NCBI RefSeq assembly: GCF_002741015.1
Contig: NZ_CP016616.1
Location: 417,501 to 481,500 of the forward strand
Length of the DNA stretch: 64,000 nucleotides
Direction: 5' to 3'
DNA from: Microvirga ossetica
Lineage (GTDB): Bacteria; Pseudomonadota; Alphaproteobacteria; Rhizobiales; Beijerinckiaceae
The position numbers were made by a program, and so were the translations under genes. Numbering within the stretch: position 1 is the stretch's first letter; each line of letters starts with the position of its first letter. This document shows positions 44,434-53,444 of the stretch, piece after piece. The notes below the pieces were generated by a model. That model was not told the DNA's origin and ran no database searches. It worked only from the letters and a program-made list of their open reading frames with translations.

Positions 44434-45839
44434 AGGCAATAAGCACATTCCGCGGGCTCATCATCGCGGCGGCGCTGGTTGCTCTCACACTCGGAAGTGT
44501 TCTGCTGGGTCGCACTGCCCGGTCGGCCGTGACGGGGCCGAGCGTCTCCACCACCTCCCTCGAGGTTGACGAGTTCGGCGCCGTCGATGTGGTGCGGTCC
44601 GACCGCCCAGCCCTAGGTCTTATCATCCTGGCGGAGGATGCGTCCCATGCGCAGACGCGCCAGCAGGATGCGCTCGCCCTCGCGAAGAGCGGGCTGATCG
44701 CGGTCTCGTTCGATTTCGAGAAGTTCCGTGCAGAGCTCGCCAAGTCTCCTCCTTCGGATGAGTGCCATTACATCGCCGATGACATGAAGGATCTCGCCCA
44801 GGCCGTGCAGCGCAAGCTCGGCCTCCAACGCTACTTCTTTCCGGTCATCGCCGGACGAGGCGACGGCGCAGCCTTCGCGTATGCCGCCCTGGCTCAGGCT
44901 CCCGCGAACACTTTGGGCGGTGCGATCAGCATCGGCTTCCAGCCAGTCCTGCGGTCCGACCGAACCTATTGCTTCGAACCGCCACTGGATCCTGCCGGAG
45001 ATGGCCTCTTCGCCCTTCGCAGCGAGGCAAACCTGCCGGGGCCCTGGCGCGTCATCGCGCCCGAAAGCGAGCGTCAGCGGATAGAGGCCTTTCAGGAATC
45101 CGAGAACGACGCGGAATTCGTGCCAGCGCAGGACGATGGCTTAACGCGGCAAGCCCTGGTCGAGAGCGCGAACCTGCTCAGCCGGACCGGCGAGCACGGT
45201 TATTCGCAACTGCCCGTGTCGGTCATCAAGCCGGACGGCCCGGTGAAGGGGCTCGCGATTATCATGTCGGGCGACGGCGGCTGGCGCGACATCGATAAAT
45301 CAATCGGCGAATGGTTAGCCGAGCACGGGGTCGCTGTTGTCGGAATGGACTCGCTGCGCTACTTCTGGTCAAAGAGAAGCCCCGGGGAGGTCGCCGCCGA
45401 TCTCGCCCTGTTATTCGACCACTATGGCGCTGAACTCCGCACGGACCACTATGCAATCATTGGCTACTCATTCGGCTCGGACATCATGCCGGATGTCTGG
45501 CCGCAATTGCCGAAGCCCGTCAAGGACCGTGTGGCCGTCGTCTCGCTGCTTGCGTTGGGTACCAACGCCGACTTCGAGGTGACTGTGGAAGGTTTCATCG
45601 GCACGGTCTCAGCCGAAAGCCGACCTCTGCGTCCGTTACTTCGTCAGCTGCCGCTTGACCGGACACAGTGTATCTACGGCAAGGAGGACGCGGAGGACAA
45701 CGAGACCTCGTGTACAGCTCCCGAACTCGGCCAGGCGCAGCGAATCGCCCTTGAGGGCGGGCACCATTTCGATGGAGACTACACCAAAGCCGCGGAGGCG
45801 ATTTGGGCACGTCTGCAGAACGGAAGCCCAAGGCTTTAG
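44430..45839 (+). CDS. acvB: AcvB/VirJ-type lysyl-PG hydrolase
   Basis: A 469-residue periplasmic alpha/beta-hydrolase. A signal anchor (FRGLIIAAALVALTLGSVLL) is followed by two related hydrolase-like halves. The C-terminal VirJ-like half has IIMSGDGGWRDID, the nucleophile elbow IIGYSFGSDIMPDVW (Ser) and the late His in ALEGGHHFDGDY. In Agrobacterium, AcvB degrades lysyl-PG made by LpiA and is needed for virulence and membrane homeostasis. ATG 44430 overlaps the mprF stop. The frame is open far upstream inside mprF, but that extension is not part of the gene. Confidence 0.93.
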   Translation: MKAISTFRGLIIAAALVALTLGSVLLGRTARSAVTGPSVSTTSLEVDEFGAVDVVRSDRPALGLIILAEDASHAQTRQQDALALAKSGLIAVSFDFEKFRAELAKSPPSDECHYIADDMKDLAQAVQRKLGLQRYFFPVIAGRGDGAAFAYAALAQAPANTLGGAISIGFQPVLRSDRTYCFEPPLDPAGDGLFALRSEANLPGPWRVIAPESERQRIEAFQESENDAEFVPAQDDGLTRQALVESANLLSRTGEHGYSQLPVSVIKPDGPVKGLAIIMSGDGGWRDIDKSIGEWLAEHGVAVVGMDSLRYFWSKRSPGEVAADLALLFDHYGAELRTDHYAIIGYSFGSDIMPDVWPQLPKPVKDRVAVVSLLALGTNADFEVTVEGFIGTVSAESRPLRPLLRQLPLDRTQCIYGKEDAEDNETSCTAPELGQAQRIALEGGHHFDGDYTKAAEAIWARLQNGSPRL

Positions 45840-46095
45840 ACCGGCCATTAAGAGCCGCATGCCGAAGTGCGCCGATGGTGGGCAGGAGCGGGAGAGGACC
45901 GTTACATGGACAAAAGGCGATCAGGGAGAGACGGTGCGGCGGACGAAGCTTAGTGCAGAGGGGTTAGCCACGTCCGCGCTGGTACCGTCGCATGAGAGAG
46001 GCATTCAGTTCGCCTGGTCGTAGGCTCGGCACCAGCTGTGCTTCCTGCCTGACACTGCGCGAAAGGGGCTGTGCGGTCCCTTCCGTCACGGCCGA

Positions 46096-46480
46096 TCATC
46101 TCACCGGGCAAATTTGTTCGGGAGCTGCCTTCACCTGCTCCTTGGTCAAATTCACTGTAAGCACGGCGTGATCAGGAGCCGAACGGTTCACCGCGTTGGC
46201 GGTCCGGTTTGTCGTCGCTGATCCCGTGGTGGCGGGAGCATTCGGCTTCGCTGTCGATGCCGGAGAATGCGGTTCGTTTATAAACGTAAGCTCGTTGATG
46301 GGGATCGCCATATCGTGCTGATCCATGCCGAGGACGCCATTGACGCCAACAACCGCGGACTGGATCTTGCCGCTGCTGCCGCAATCAGCTCTCTGATATC
46401 TCCAATCTTCTCATTATTCTGGTTGTACACATCCAAGCCCTTGAGCTTGGAGGTCCGCCATTGCTCTGGTTACTCCTCGA
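46096..46480 (-). pseudogene. PRC-barrel protein, broken
   Basis: Minus-strand pieces read WRTSKLKGLDVYNQNNEKIG, then DIRELIA in one frame, and after a one-base shift KIQSAVVGVNGVLGMDQHDM and AIPINELTFINE, ending HAVLTVNLTKEQVKAAPE. Joined, this is a classic alphaproteobacterial PRC-barrel protein. An in-frame TAA lies just before the domain as well. Intact proteins are exported and stress-related, with unknown function. Confidence 0.68.
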
Positions 46481-46573
46481 TCATCCAATTGCACATGCTC
46501 ATCTGCCCTGAAGCTGGTACGGCCGAGCCTGCCGGCTGGCTCGTCTGGGCCAGCGCCGGGACTGCCCTCAAGG

Positions 46574-46925
46574 GTGTTAAGATGTGTGACCACGAGATTC
46601 TTCGCGAACGTGTCATTCCGCATATTTTGCATCGGCGCCGTGTTCATCCTGCTTGAGGTGCGTGATTTCGCGGAACTTGTCGCCCGCGGGGCAGGGCCGA
46701 CTCGTAGCGCATTCCTCTCAGCCGTCTTCATGCTGGTGGGGTGCCACGCCTCCATGTGACCGCGGGCCTGCTGTGGCTGCTGACGATGATGGCGTAGATC
46801 CGCGTAACGGGATTCCGGGCGACATCTTCAGGCGCTTCCTTTGCCTCAGCCTGTTCTGGCACGTGCTCGATAGTATCTGGGTTGCCCTCTTCACGGTCGT
46901 CTACCTTATGGCGGTCAGCAGATGA
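46574..46925 (+). pseudogene. cyoC: cyoC (cytochrome o oxidase subunit III) remnant
   Basis: Three frames together give IGAVFILLEVRDFAELVARG, AGPTRSAFLSAVFMLVGCHA, LHVTAGLLWLLTMMA then TAG, and finally FRRFLCLSLFWHVLDSIWVA and LFTVVYLMAVS. This is the last three helices of ubiquinol oxidase subunit III, whose family reads GxHGLHVTAGLxWxxxxMAQ and CLSLFWHFLDIVW. At least two frameshifts and a CAG-to-TAG stop are present. No other cyo genes are nearby. Confidence 0.72.
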
Positions 46926-47609
46926 GCTATGAAGGCGTCGCGACGCTCTCGACCAATGGGACTACACCGGGCTTGCGCTCTACTTCATTCGGGCTATGGG
47001 CCCTGCAGCCATTGACACATCACCCTATGTCACGGTGCTCCAAGATGAGCTTAACGCACCTCAAGCAACCCCAAAGCCATAGGCTACTTCCGGTCCGGAT
47101 CGTCGCAAACCGAGGGGTATCAGTTCTCACTTGTACGGTAAGTGGATCACGCGAGCCTCGCTCGATCCAAGCAAAAGCCGAATGCCCACATCAGCCACAA
47201 GGCTGGGTGCTGAACATTCGATGATGGGAAAGCAAAGGTCGCATCGTAGCAGGTCTGAGTCCTAAGCGGGGATAACCCGGAGCGGCCCTGTTGTATGTCC
47301 TGACATCGGTCGCGGTTTCGATTGCGCCCATTTTTGCGCCTTGCTCCTGATGTGGCGATGGTGGTAGAATCTTCTGGTTCCGCGATATTCCACAAATGAA
47401 GGAGTGGACGACCCCTGCTCCCAGGAGTGCCCTTTGAGACAAGGCGGCACCTTTGTTGAGAAAGACCGAGTGCTCCGCGGGCTCGCAACGGGCGCAGTTG
47501 AAATGGTAGCGCTCCTGTCACCGTGCCGATGCTGGAAAACTCTCCCACGAAGCGCAACGGATGACTGGCCAAGCCGCGCTTGTCCGGTATAAGAACCCGC
47601 GGTTACTCG
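46926..47609. other. Non-coding stretch, nothing recognised
   Basis: About 680 bp following the cyoC remnant. A cyoD sequence is not visible. Confidence 0.4.
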
Positions 47610-48287
47610 TTAACACCCTTGGCAGACCCCGCGCAAGATGTTGGGATCAATCGCCTGGGCGTGATCCAAATCACTCTCGCTTGGAATGCGAATAGTCCGC
47701 GCGACTGACCGAGCATTTTGCTTTATCCTTGCACTTTCCCGGGCCTCGGAACCTTGCCCTGTGATTGAACCCGTCGTTTCCGTAGACGTGGTCATGTCAA
47801 GGCCGTTGCCAGTCGCCTCGAGGTGGGCCGCGTCCTTGGCCATATCCATGCACTCGAACAGGTCGACATAGCTCGGGCTGCCCCCAGTTGTCGCTTCCCC
47901 TGTACACCGTGCGCGGATTGCAGGTGAGTAGCTCGACCAACCCTTGCGAATCTGATTGCGCGCTTGCTGCTCATCCTGCATACAGGTGTTGTAGTCCTGG
48001 CCGTCGGTCAAATGGAGGTTTGTGGCCGCACGGCAGCTGGAAGTGACATCGAGCGTCGGCACGCCCATTCCCTCTCGGCCACGTGCCGCCACTGAGACGG
48101 GTACCGCCTTATCGCAACCCTTTGCTTCAACAAAGTAGCGCGCGATGGCCGCAGATGAGACAGGCAGAACGCGCTGTGCCGCCTCGTGCGCTGTGGAGCC
48201 GCCGCTCGCCGCACCGAAGTCTTGCGCCAGAGCCGGGTTTGCGAGGCCGACCGCCACTGTCGCCACGAATGCACCGCGCCTGATCAT
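47610..48287 (-). CDS. Secreted Cys-containing hypothetical protein
   Basis: A 225-residue protein with a signal peptide (MIRRGAFVATVAVGLANPAL, cleavage near ALAQ). The middle shows VPTLDVTSSCRAATNLHLTD, DYNTCMQDEQQARNQI, WSSYSPAIRARCTGEATTGG and SYVDLFECMDMAKDA, a four-Cys pattern that I associate with small exported proteins of Hyphomicrobiales of unknown role. It ends ILRGVCQGC. A broken second copy lies at 56752-56932. A motif copy (48384) lies about 100 bp upstream. Confidence 0.68.
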   Translation of the reverse strand: MIRRGAFVATVAVGLANPALAQDFGAASGGSTAHEAAQRVLPVSSAAIARYFVEAKGCDKAVPVSVAARGREGMGVPTLDVTSSCRAATNLHLTDGQDYNTCMQDEQQARNQIRKGWSSYSPAIRARCTGEATTGGSPSYVDLFECMDMAKDAAHLEATGNGLDMTTSTETTGSITGQGSEARESARIKQNARSVARTIRIPSESDLDHAQAIDPNILRGVCQGC

Positions 48288-48383
48288 GAATCTTTCCTTT
48301 CACCGGAAAACCGCCTTGATGGAGAGACCGCCTTCACAGTTCGGTTTCTGCCAGAGAGATTGTTATTGCGGGCGCCTGCGCCA

Positions 48384-48401
48384 CCTGTGACATCTCACAG
48401 G
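48384..48401 (-). promoter_or_regulatory. Dispersed motif, symmetric copy
   Basis: CCTGTGACATCTCACAGG, an almost perfect palindrome 97 bp upstream of the secreted protein start at 48287. Confidence 0.6.
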
Positions 48402-49394
48402 GTCCGATGCCGCACCGCAGTCCCGTCGAAACGTAGAACGCAGGTCTGACGGGCTCGGTGGGATAACAGGAACGAGTGAGCGTGCGCTAAGCCCTACCGG
48501 CGAATGTGAAAAGGATTGCTACTCCTAGGGTGCTGCACCTCCGCAGTTGATGTAAACTGAAACTTACATTTCGACGGGAGCTGCTGCGATCAAAGGTTCG
48601 CGTGCGGGCGTGCTCGTCCGCAACAATCGTGGCGAAAGCGTCGCCGGCCGAATATGGGTTCTTCCAGTACTTGCGTGCCAGTTTGTCCCGCCAGTACTTC
48701 GACCCCGTTATTCTATCTTGGCATTGCCAGCGCCTCCGAGTCAGCCCCTACGCTGAGAGGAGCAACAACGGTGCATCAATCTGTTACCTCGCACATTGTG
48801 CCCGTACCCTTTTTGGCTTGTCGGCTGCGGTCATCAACTCGATCAGAAGCGGGACTCATCGGGCTCCACCCGCGGCAGCGTAAGCGGTCGTGTCGGTGAG
48901 GCTGGTGCGAGCAGTAAGGTCGAAGGAGTGGAATGACGCAGGGGTCATTAAGGCGGGATCAGAAAAGCCAGCTTCGCGACAGTTGTCGCAAGCATATGGT
49001 TCTGATTTGGTCCCGATCCGCGTACTACCATCTGGGTCCGCGGCGTGTGAAAGGCTACATACATGGCCGTATTGATCACGCGCTGCATCAAATCTGAAGA
49101 TTCCACTTGCACCATAAGGGGCGCCCGCACATGTTGCAGTAACCTCAAGGGGCACAATTACGAGCGTGCTTGCCTCAGACGGCCGCTAATGCATCCTGTG
49201 GTTTGACAGGCGGGTGCAACACCCCCCGCGCATTTGCCCTGTCAGTTATGAGAGGTTGAACCTGCGAGGATAGTACCCAGAATTGCAAAGAGAATCTTCA
49301 GAAGCAGCAGTAGTTCGCCAGAAGAGGATAGATCCATATGTCGAAGCTTGCATCTGGTTCCAATATCTAAACGTGGATCTTCTGCATCACTCTC
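48402..49394. other. Long non-coding stretch, nothing recognised
   Basis: About 1 kb. Frames on both strands lack recognisable protein character; no repeat was seen. Confidence 0.4.
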
Positions 49395-49739
49395 TTGTGG
49401 GTGTCGATCACGCCGGGGCACGCCGCCTCTTGCAAAGCCCAGATAGAGCAAGTGCAGAGTCAGATAGACGCTAAGGCTGATGCCGTCGCTGGTGCAGGTC
49501 CGGCAGCATCTGAAAGCGCAGCCGCACGGCTGCACAGACAGCCGACGCCTCGTTCGATCGCGCAAGCGGAAGGGCGCTTAGGTGAGGGAACTGCCATCGA
49601 GAGAGCGCTTGCGGCGCTGGGGCGTGCGCGAGAGGCTAACCGAATCGGAAACAAGAATAGCTGCGAGCAAGCACTTGTAACGGCACGAAGCGCGATCAGT
49701 CCCGAATGTCTCGTGATATCAGAGCCCACTGGCTGCTGA
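49395..49739 (+). CDS. Probable exported hypothetical protein, start damaged
   Basis: The mature-like part reads ASCKAQIEQVQSQIDAKADA, ESAAARLHRQPTPRSIAQAE and RALAALGRAREAN, then KNSCEQALVTARSAI. This helical, Ala-rich pattern with paired Cys resembles small secreted proteins of rhizobia. A signal-like stretch (WIFCITLLWVSITPGHAAS) precedes it but is cut by a TAA and has no ATG; only TTG 49395 inside it is available. It is therefore probably a gene whose start has been lost, or whose start is mis-assembled. Confidence 0.45.
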   Translation: MWVSITPGHAASCKAQIEQVQSQIDAKADAVAGAGPAASESAAARLHRQPTPRSIAQAEGRLGEGTAIERALAALGRAREANRIGNKNSCEQALVTARSAISPECLVISEPTGC

Positions 49740-49899
49740 ATCTTTGACACTAAGCCCAACAACACAGGAGCGGCTCACGTTCGCTCCGCGTCTGTGGCGG
49801 CATAATTCACAGAGGACTGCGTTCAATGTCTCAACGTCTACGAGGCGCTCGCCATCATCCGCAAGCCAGCGATACCGTTGCGCCTTAAACAGCTCAAGC

Positions 49900-50520
49900 G
49901 GCCGTGGTCCACATCCGGATGCTAGCAGCAAGTGCCCGGCCGGTCACCCTCCAGCTCATTGACGTGCGGACCTGGCGAAGTGGTAATCGTGAATCTCGGC
50001 ACCTGAGGGCGTGGGTCCTAGCGGATATTACACCGCTGCGTCGACGCCGGGACCAGGTAGATCCTCGCATCAGAGTTGCCCTGCAATGGGATCGATGATG
50101 GCTCCCAAGTTAGCCGGTGCCCGATCAGATCCTGGCTCCACTCGCCTCATTCGTCGGCGATGGAGCCTACAAGCAAGCTAGCTTCTACGTCACCATCGCA
50201 AAGCGCCATCCGGATGCTCACGTGATCGTTCCACCCCGATTGACGGCAACGCCGAGTGATGATGTGGCGACCACTTCGACCCGGCGCGACAAACTTCTCC
50301 AAAACGTTGCGGAGCATGGATGCATGGGCTTGCACAAGAGGTCCGGGTACTCTCCACGAGCCCAGCTGGAGGCGGCTGTTAGCTGATGGAAACGTGTGAT
50401 GGATCACGAGTTGCACTGGTGGGTGGAACGGTATCGCGCGACTGAGGCCGCTATAGCAGCTCATGCCTTGAACAACATGCACGAGCTTGGACGCATGAAG
50501 TCCTTCCGCGCGCCCAAACA
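49900..50520 (+). pseudogene. IS5-family transposase, heavily broken
   Basis: Fragments in several frames follow an IS5-type DDE transposase: CGPGE near 49965, DDGSQV near 50095, PGPLASF-like LAPLASFVGDGAYKQASFYV and AHVIVPPRLTATPSDD (50117-50386), then WVERYRATEAAIAAHALNNM and HELGR after 50420. Multiple frameshifts and stops are present. No inverted repeats were located. Confidence 0.7.
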
Positions 50521-51221
50521 AGGCCGCGAGGTGAGCTCTGCGCGCTCCACAGCCAATCCGTGCGCTCAGTCCTGTGGCGGTGGTCCCGTACGCAACAGTC
50601 ACTGGAGAAGGGTCGAGAGCGCAGTACCCACCACCGGCGCGAAGGTAAAGAAGGTACCGCAGGCAGGCGCCGTCGGGTTTCGGCCGCTGGGCAAACTCTC
50701 CTGGAGTGCTGCGGGGCCGCCTGCCTAGGCAGTCAGCTCGCCTGGCCCGTTGCGACGGGGGCGATCGGAACGCACGGAAGAGCTAACACACCGGGATCTG
50801 GCGCGGTGACCCTTCTAGCTGCTAATGGTAGCGGAGTTCCTCACGGCACCGCGGAAAGGCTCGGGGGAAGTCGGGATTGCGCGGCTCGCAGCTAAAATGC
50901 AGGGCCGTCGCAATGGCGAGTGCACGACTTGCTGTTGTGATCCGCAAACTACATAAGAGCGACGCGCTTGAGTGGTAGAAGGATTCAGTCGAAAGCCTCA
51001 AGGATGATGGTGCTGTGACAGACAGGTTGCCGTAGTGCCACTGGCAGACCTGACAGGCTGACATGGTTGATAGATCCTATATTCTGTCTTGACGCACACT
51101 GTTCGCTACTACAAGGGAGCGCAATGGTGACCCTGGCGAAGGCTCTGATGCTGTTTGCGGCTGAGCGCCTGATTCTCGCTTGCGCATCGTTCCGCAATGG
51201 TCACTAGTTGTGGGCTAGAAG
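50521..51221. other. Non-coding stretch with one motif copy
   Basis: No gene was recognised. The motif copy at 51041 precedes the small membrane protein at 51222. Confidence 0.4.
51041..51063 (+). promoter_or_regulatory. Dispersed oriented motif
   Basis: CTGGCAGACCTGACAG then GCTGACA. Three core substitutions; oriented toward the gene at 51222, about 160 bp away. Confidence 0.55.
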
Positions 51222-51500
51222 ATGGACACAGAACAATACCGTTGGCAGGACCACGTGATCCGTTCCGACTGGTGGATTATCGATCTTTTTGTAATGCTAA
51301 TTGCTTGCGCAGTGGTGCTCGCGGCGGGCTTGGACGAGAAGTCGATCGACAGCAAGCATCACCGCATCGAAGCAGCGCGTGCGTGGGATCCTGCGATACT
51401 GGAGCCTCGTGCAGATGCTCAACAATCTAGAGCGCAATCATCTGAAGCATCGAAGCTCCCTTCCTCGGTACCACGACAAGCGGGTGTTGAGAGGGGTTGA
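51222..51500 (+). CDS. Small membrane protein, 92 aa
   Basis: A short N-terminus (MDTEQYRWQDHVIRSDWW) is followed by one membrane helix (IIDLFVMLIACAVVLAAGL) and a hydrophilic Ala/Ser-rich tail. The tail lacks clear character after about residue 60, and an overlapping frame from 51301 has more Arg-rich residues, so the C-terminus may be affected by a frameshift. No family is recognised. Confidence 0.4.
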   Translation: MDTEQYRWQDHVIRSDWWIIDLFVMLIACAVVLAAGLDEKSIDSKHHRIEAARAWDPAILEPRADAQQSRAQSSEASKLPSSVPRQAGVERG

Positions 51501-51790
51501 CGAAGAAGCGAGTAAGAATGCCCGTTTAAGGGTCGGTAATCCACGGCGGAGATCATCCTATGGGTTCTCCGCCAAAGCGCTTTTGATCTGGGCTTCAATC
51601 CGTTCGTATGGCAAATGACTGGGCGTTGGATGCGAGGTCACGCCACGACGTTTGCCTGTGAGATCCTACGGGAGCCCGGCTCCGGCCAGTGGGTTAAGGT
51701 CAGCCTGCACGTACAGGCGCGGCGTGCCACCTTGCCGCTCGAAACCTCGGCAATCGCCGGCGGCAGTACCCCCATGACGGAGTTGCGTGA
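51501..51790. other. Non-coding stretch, nothing firm
   Basis: A partial motif-like GCCTGTGAGATCCTACGG occurs near 51655. No convincing gene. Confidence 0.3.
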
Positions 51791-52551
51791 ATGGATCAAG
51801 TGTGCCAGCAGAAGGCGGAGAGGAACGGCGGCTTCTGGGAGACCATTCAAGTCGTCCTCCGGGCACTGCTGATCGCACTTGTGATCCGCACCCTTCTGTT
51901 TCAGCCCTTCAACATCCCCTCAGGTTCGCTGACTCCGTCACTGCTTGTTGACGATTACCTGTTCGTCTCGAAATATGCCTACGGCTTTTCCGGCTATTCC
52001 GTGCCCTTCGGTCTACCTATTTTTCCGGGCCGGATCTGGGGCGCCGAGCCGAAGCGGGGCGATGTCGTGGTCTTCAAGCTGCCCAAGGACAACTCCACCG
52101 ACTACATCAAACGGGTTATCGGCCTGCTGGGCGACCGGATCCAGATGATCGGCGGCGTTTTGCATATCAACGGCCAGTCCTTCAGCGGGAGCGGATCGAG
52201 GATTACAAGACCAGAGATTTCTATGGCCGCCCCGTGGCTGTTCCTCAATACATCGAGATGCTGCCCAATGGTGTGAAGCACCGGATCATCGAAATAGAGG
52301 GCGGCCACGGGGTATGGGACAATACGCTCGTCTACACTGTGCCAGACGAACACATCTTCATGATGGGCGACAACCGGGACAACTCGGACGACTCTCGCGA
52401 CCTGTCGAACGTCGGCTATGTGCCGTTCGAGAATCTCGTTGGTCGCGCCGAAATCATCATCTTCTCGATCGATGACGATGCCGCCGCCTGGAAGGTCTGG
52501 GATTTGCCCTGGACGGTGCGCTGGGATTGGCTGCTCCGACCTGTGACGTGA
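51791..52551 (+). pseudogene. lepB: Signal peptidase I (lepB-like), frameshifted
   Basis: The first frame (51791-52190) gives a membrane anchor, catalytic Ser46 in NIPSGSLTPSLLVDDYLFVS and catalytic Lys107 in STDYIKRVIGLLGDR. After GVLHINGQS the sequence continues in the +1 frame with QRERIEDYKTRDFYGRPVAV, PQYIEMLPNG, then FMMGDNRDNSDDSR and the C-terminal strands to 52551. The joined product, about 250 residues, is full length. A single indel near 52175-52185 breaks it. Signal peptidase I is essential, so another copy must exist, or the indel is an assembly error. Confidence 0.8.
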
Positions 52552-52652
52552 GGTCGACGGAGGATGTGCTTCGCGGCCTTCGATCTCACCATCGTGGCCG
52601 GCACCGAGACTCGCATTCAGGCTGCTGTTCTGGTCCAGCCCGGAGACACGCA

Positions 52653-52943
52653 ATGACAGTATAGTGGTACATGTTCGCGAAGGGTATCGAGAATAGCTAC
52701 CCGACCATCAAGAGTGGCAGCGTCCGTGTGGACGAGATGGAGAAGTGCGGACATTACGAACATTGGCGGAAAGACTTCGATCTCCTGCAGGAACTTGGTT
52801 TCCGCTATCTGCGTTACGGACCGCCGATCCACCATGTGTGGCTTAGCCCCAACCGGTATGATTGGAGCTTTCCGGATGAGACCTTCGGGGTGCTGAGAGC
52901 TCTCGACGTGGTGCCGATCGCCGACCTCTATCGAACCCCCTGA
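52653..52943 (+). pseudogene. 5' fragment of a second GH1-like gene with TAG at codon 4
   Basis: ATG 52653 is followed by MTV, then TAG, then WYMFAKGIENSYPTIKSGSV and RVDEMEKCGHYEHWRKDF, closely similar to the N-terminal 90 residues of the intact gene at 30107. Homology stops at VVPIADLY, after which unrelated sequence brings a TGA. Both the nonsense codon and the 3' truncation prevent function. Confidence 0.82.
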
Positions 52944-52951
52944 ACGGTAAA

Positions 52952-53068
52952 CTAGGCGTCATGTGACAGGCCGATCGTATTCGGCAACGCGAACAGATGA
53001 GCCCCGGCCGGGATCAGGACGAGAGCGGTCAGCAGGAACGCCAAGAATTGGATCACACGCAAGATCAT
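52952..53068 (-). pseudogene. N-terminal fragment of a small membrane protein
   Basis: A 38-codon frame from ATG 53068 with a strong AGGAGG reads MILRVIQFLAFLLTALVLIP, then AGAHLFALPNTIGLSHDA and TAG. This looks like the first helix of a larger membrane protein with a GAHLxELPNKIGL motif. The remainder is missing because the sequence meets the GH1 fragment. Confidence 0.5.
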
Positions 53069-53444
53069 GCGATGCCTCCTCTTCCAAGAGTGATCAGGTC
53101 TCTTTTTACTCGTTAACGGCACTCGAAGCCCAGCGACCGGGCGCTGGAAATCCGGTCACTTAGCGCGGCTGCTGTCACGCCAAAGTAATGCAAGGGGTCT
53201 GGTCAACACCTCCCAGCAAATAGAGGCGTCGGGTGAGCGCTTGGCGGCTGAGTTTCAGCGCCTCTGCGTAATTATCTGACATGTACCAGGCGTCAGCGCT
53301 GGTCAGGGTGGCTAGCACACCAGCGTCCGGTTCTGGGGTAAATGGCTGGCCTACATCGATGCGAGGTCGTGCTGGAGCCACTCCATTGGCTTCCAGTCCC
53401 CGATCCACCGGAGGCGGACCGATCCGGTTTCCTTGTTACCGGAC
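53069..53444. other. Region downstream of kup
   Basis: It contains a 77-codon minus-strand frame (53175-53408) with GVAPARPRIDVGQPFTPEPD and a helical C-terminus. This could be a fragment of a gene, but I cannot name it. Confidence 0.3.
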
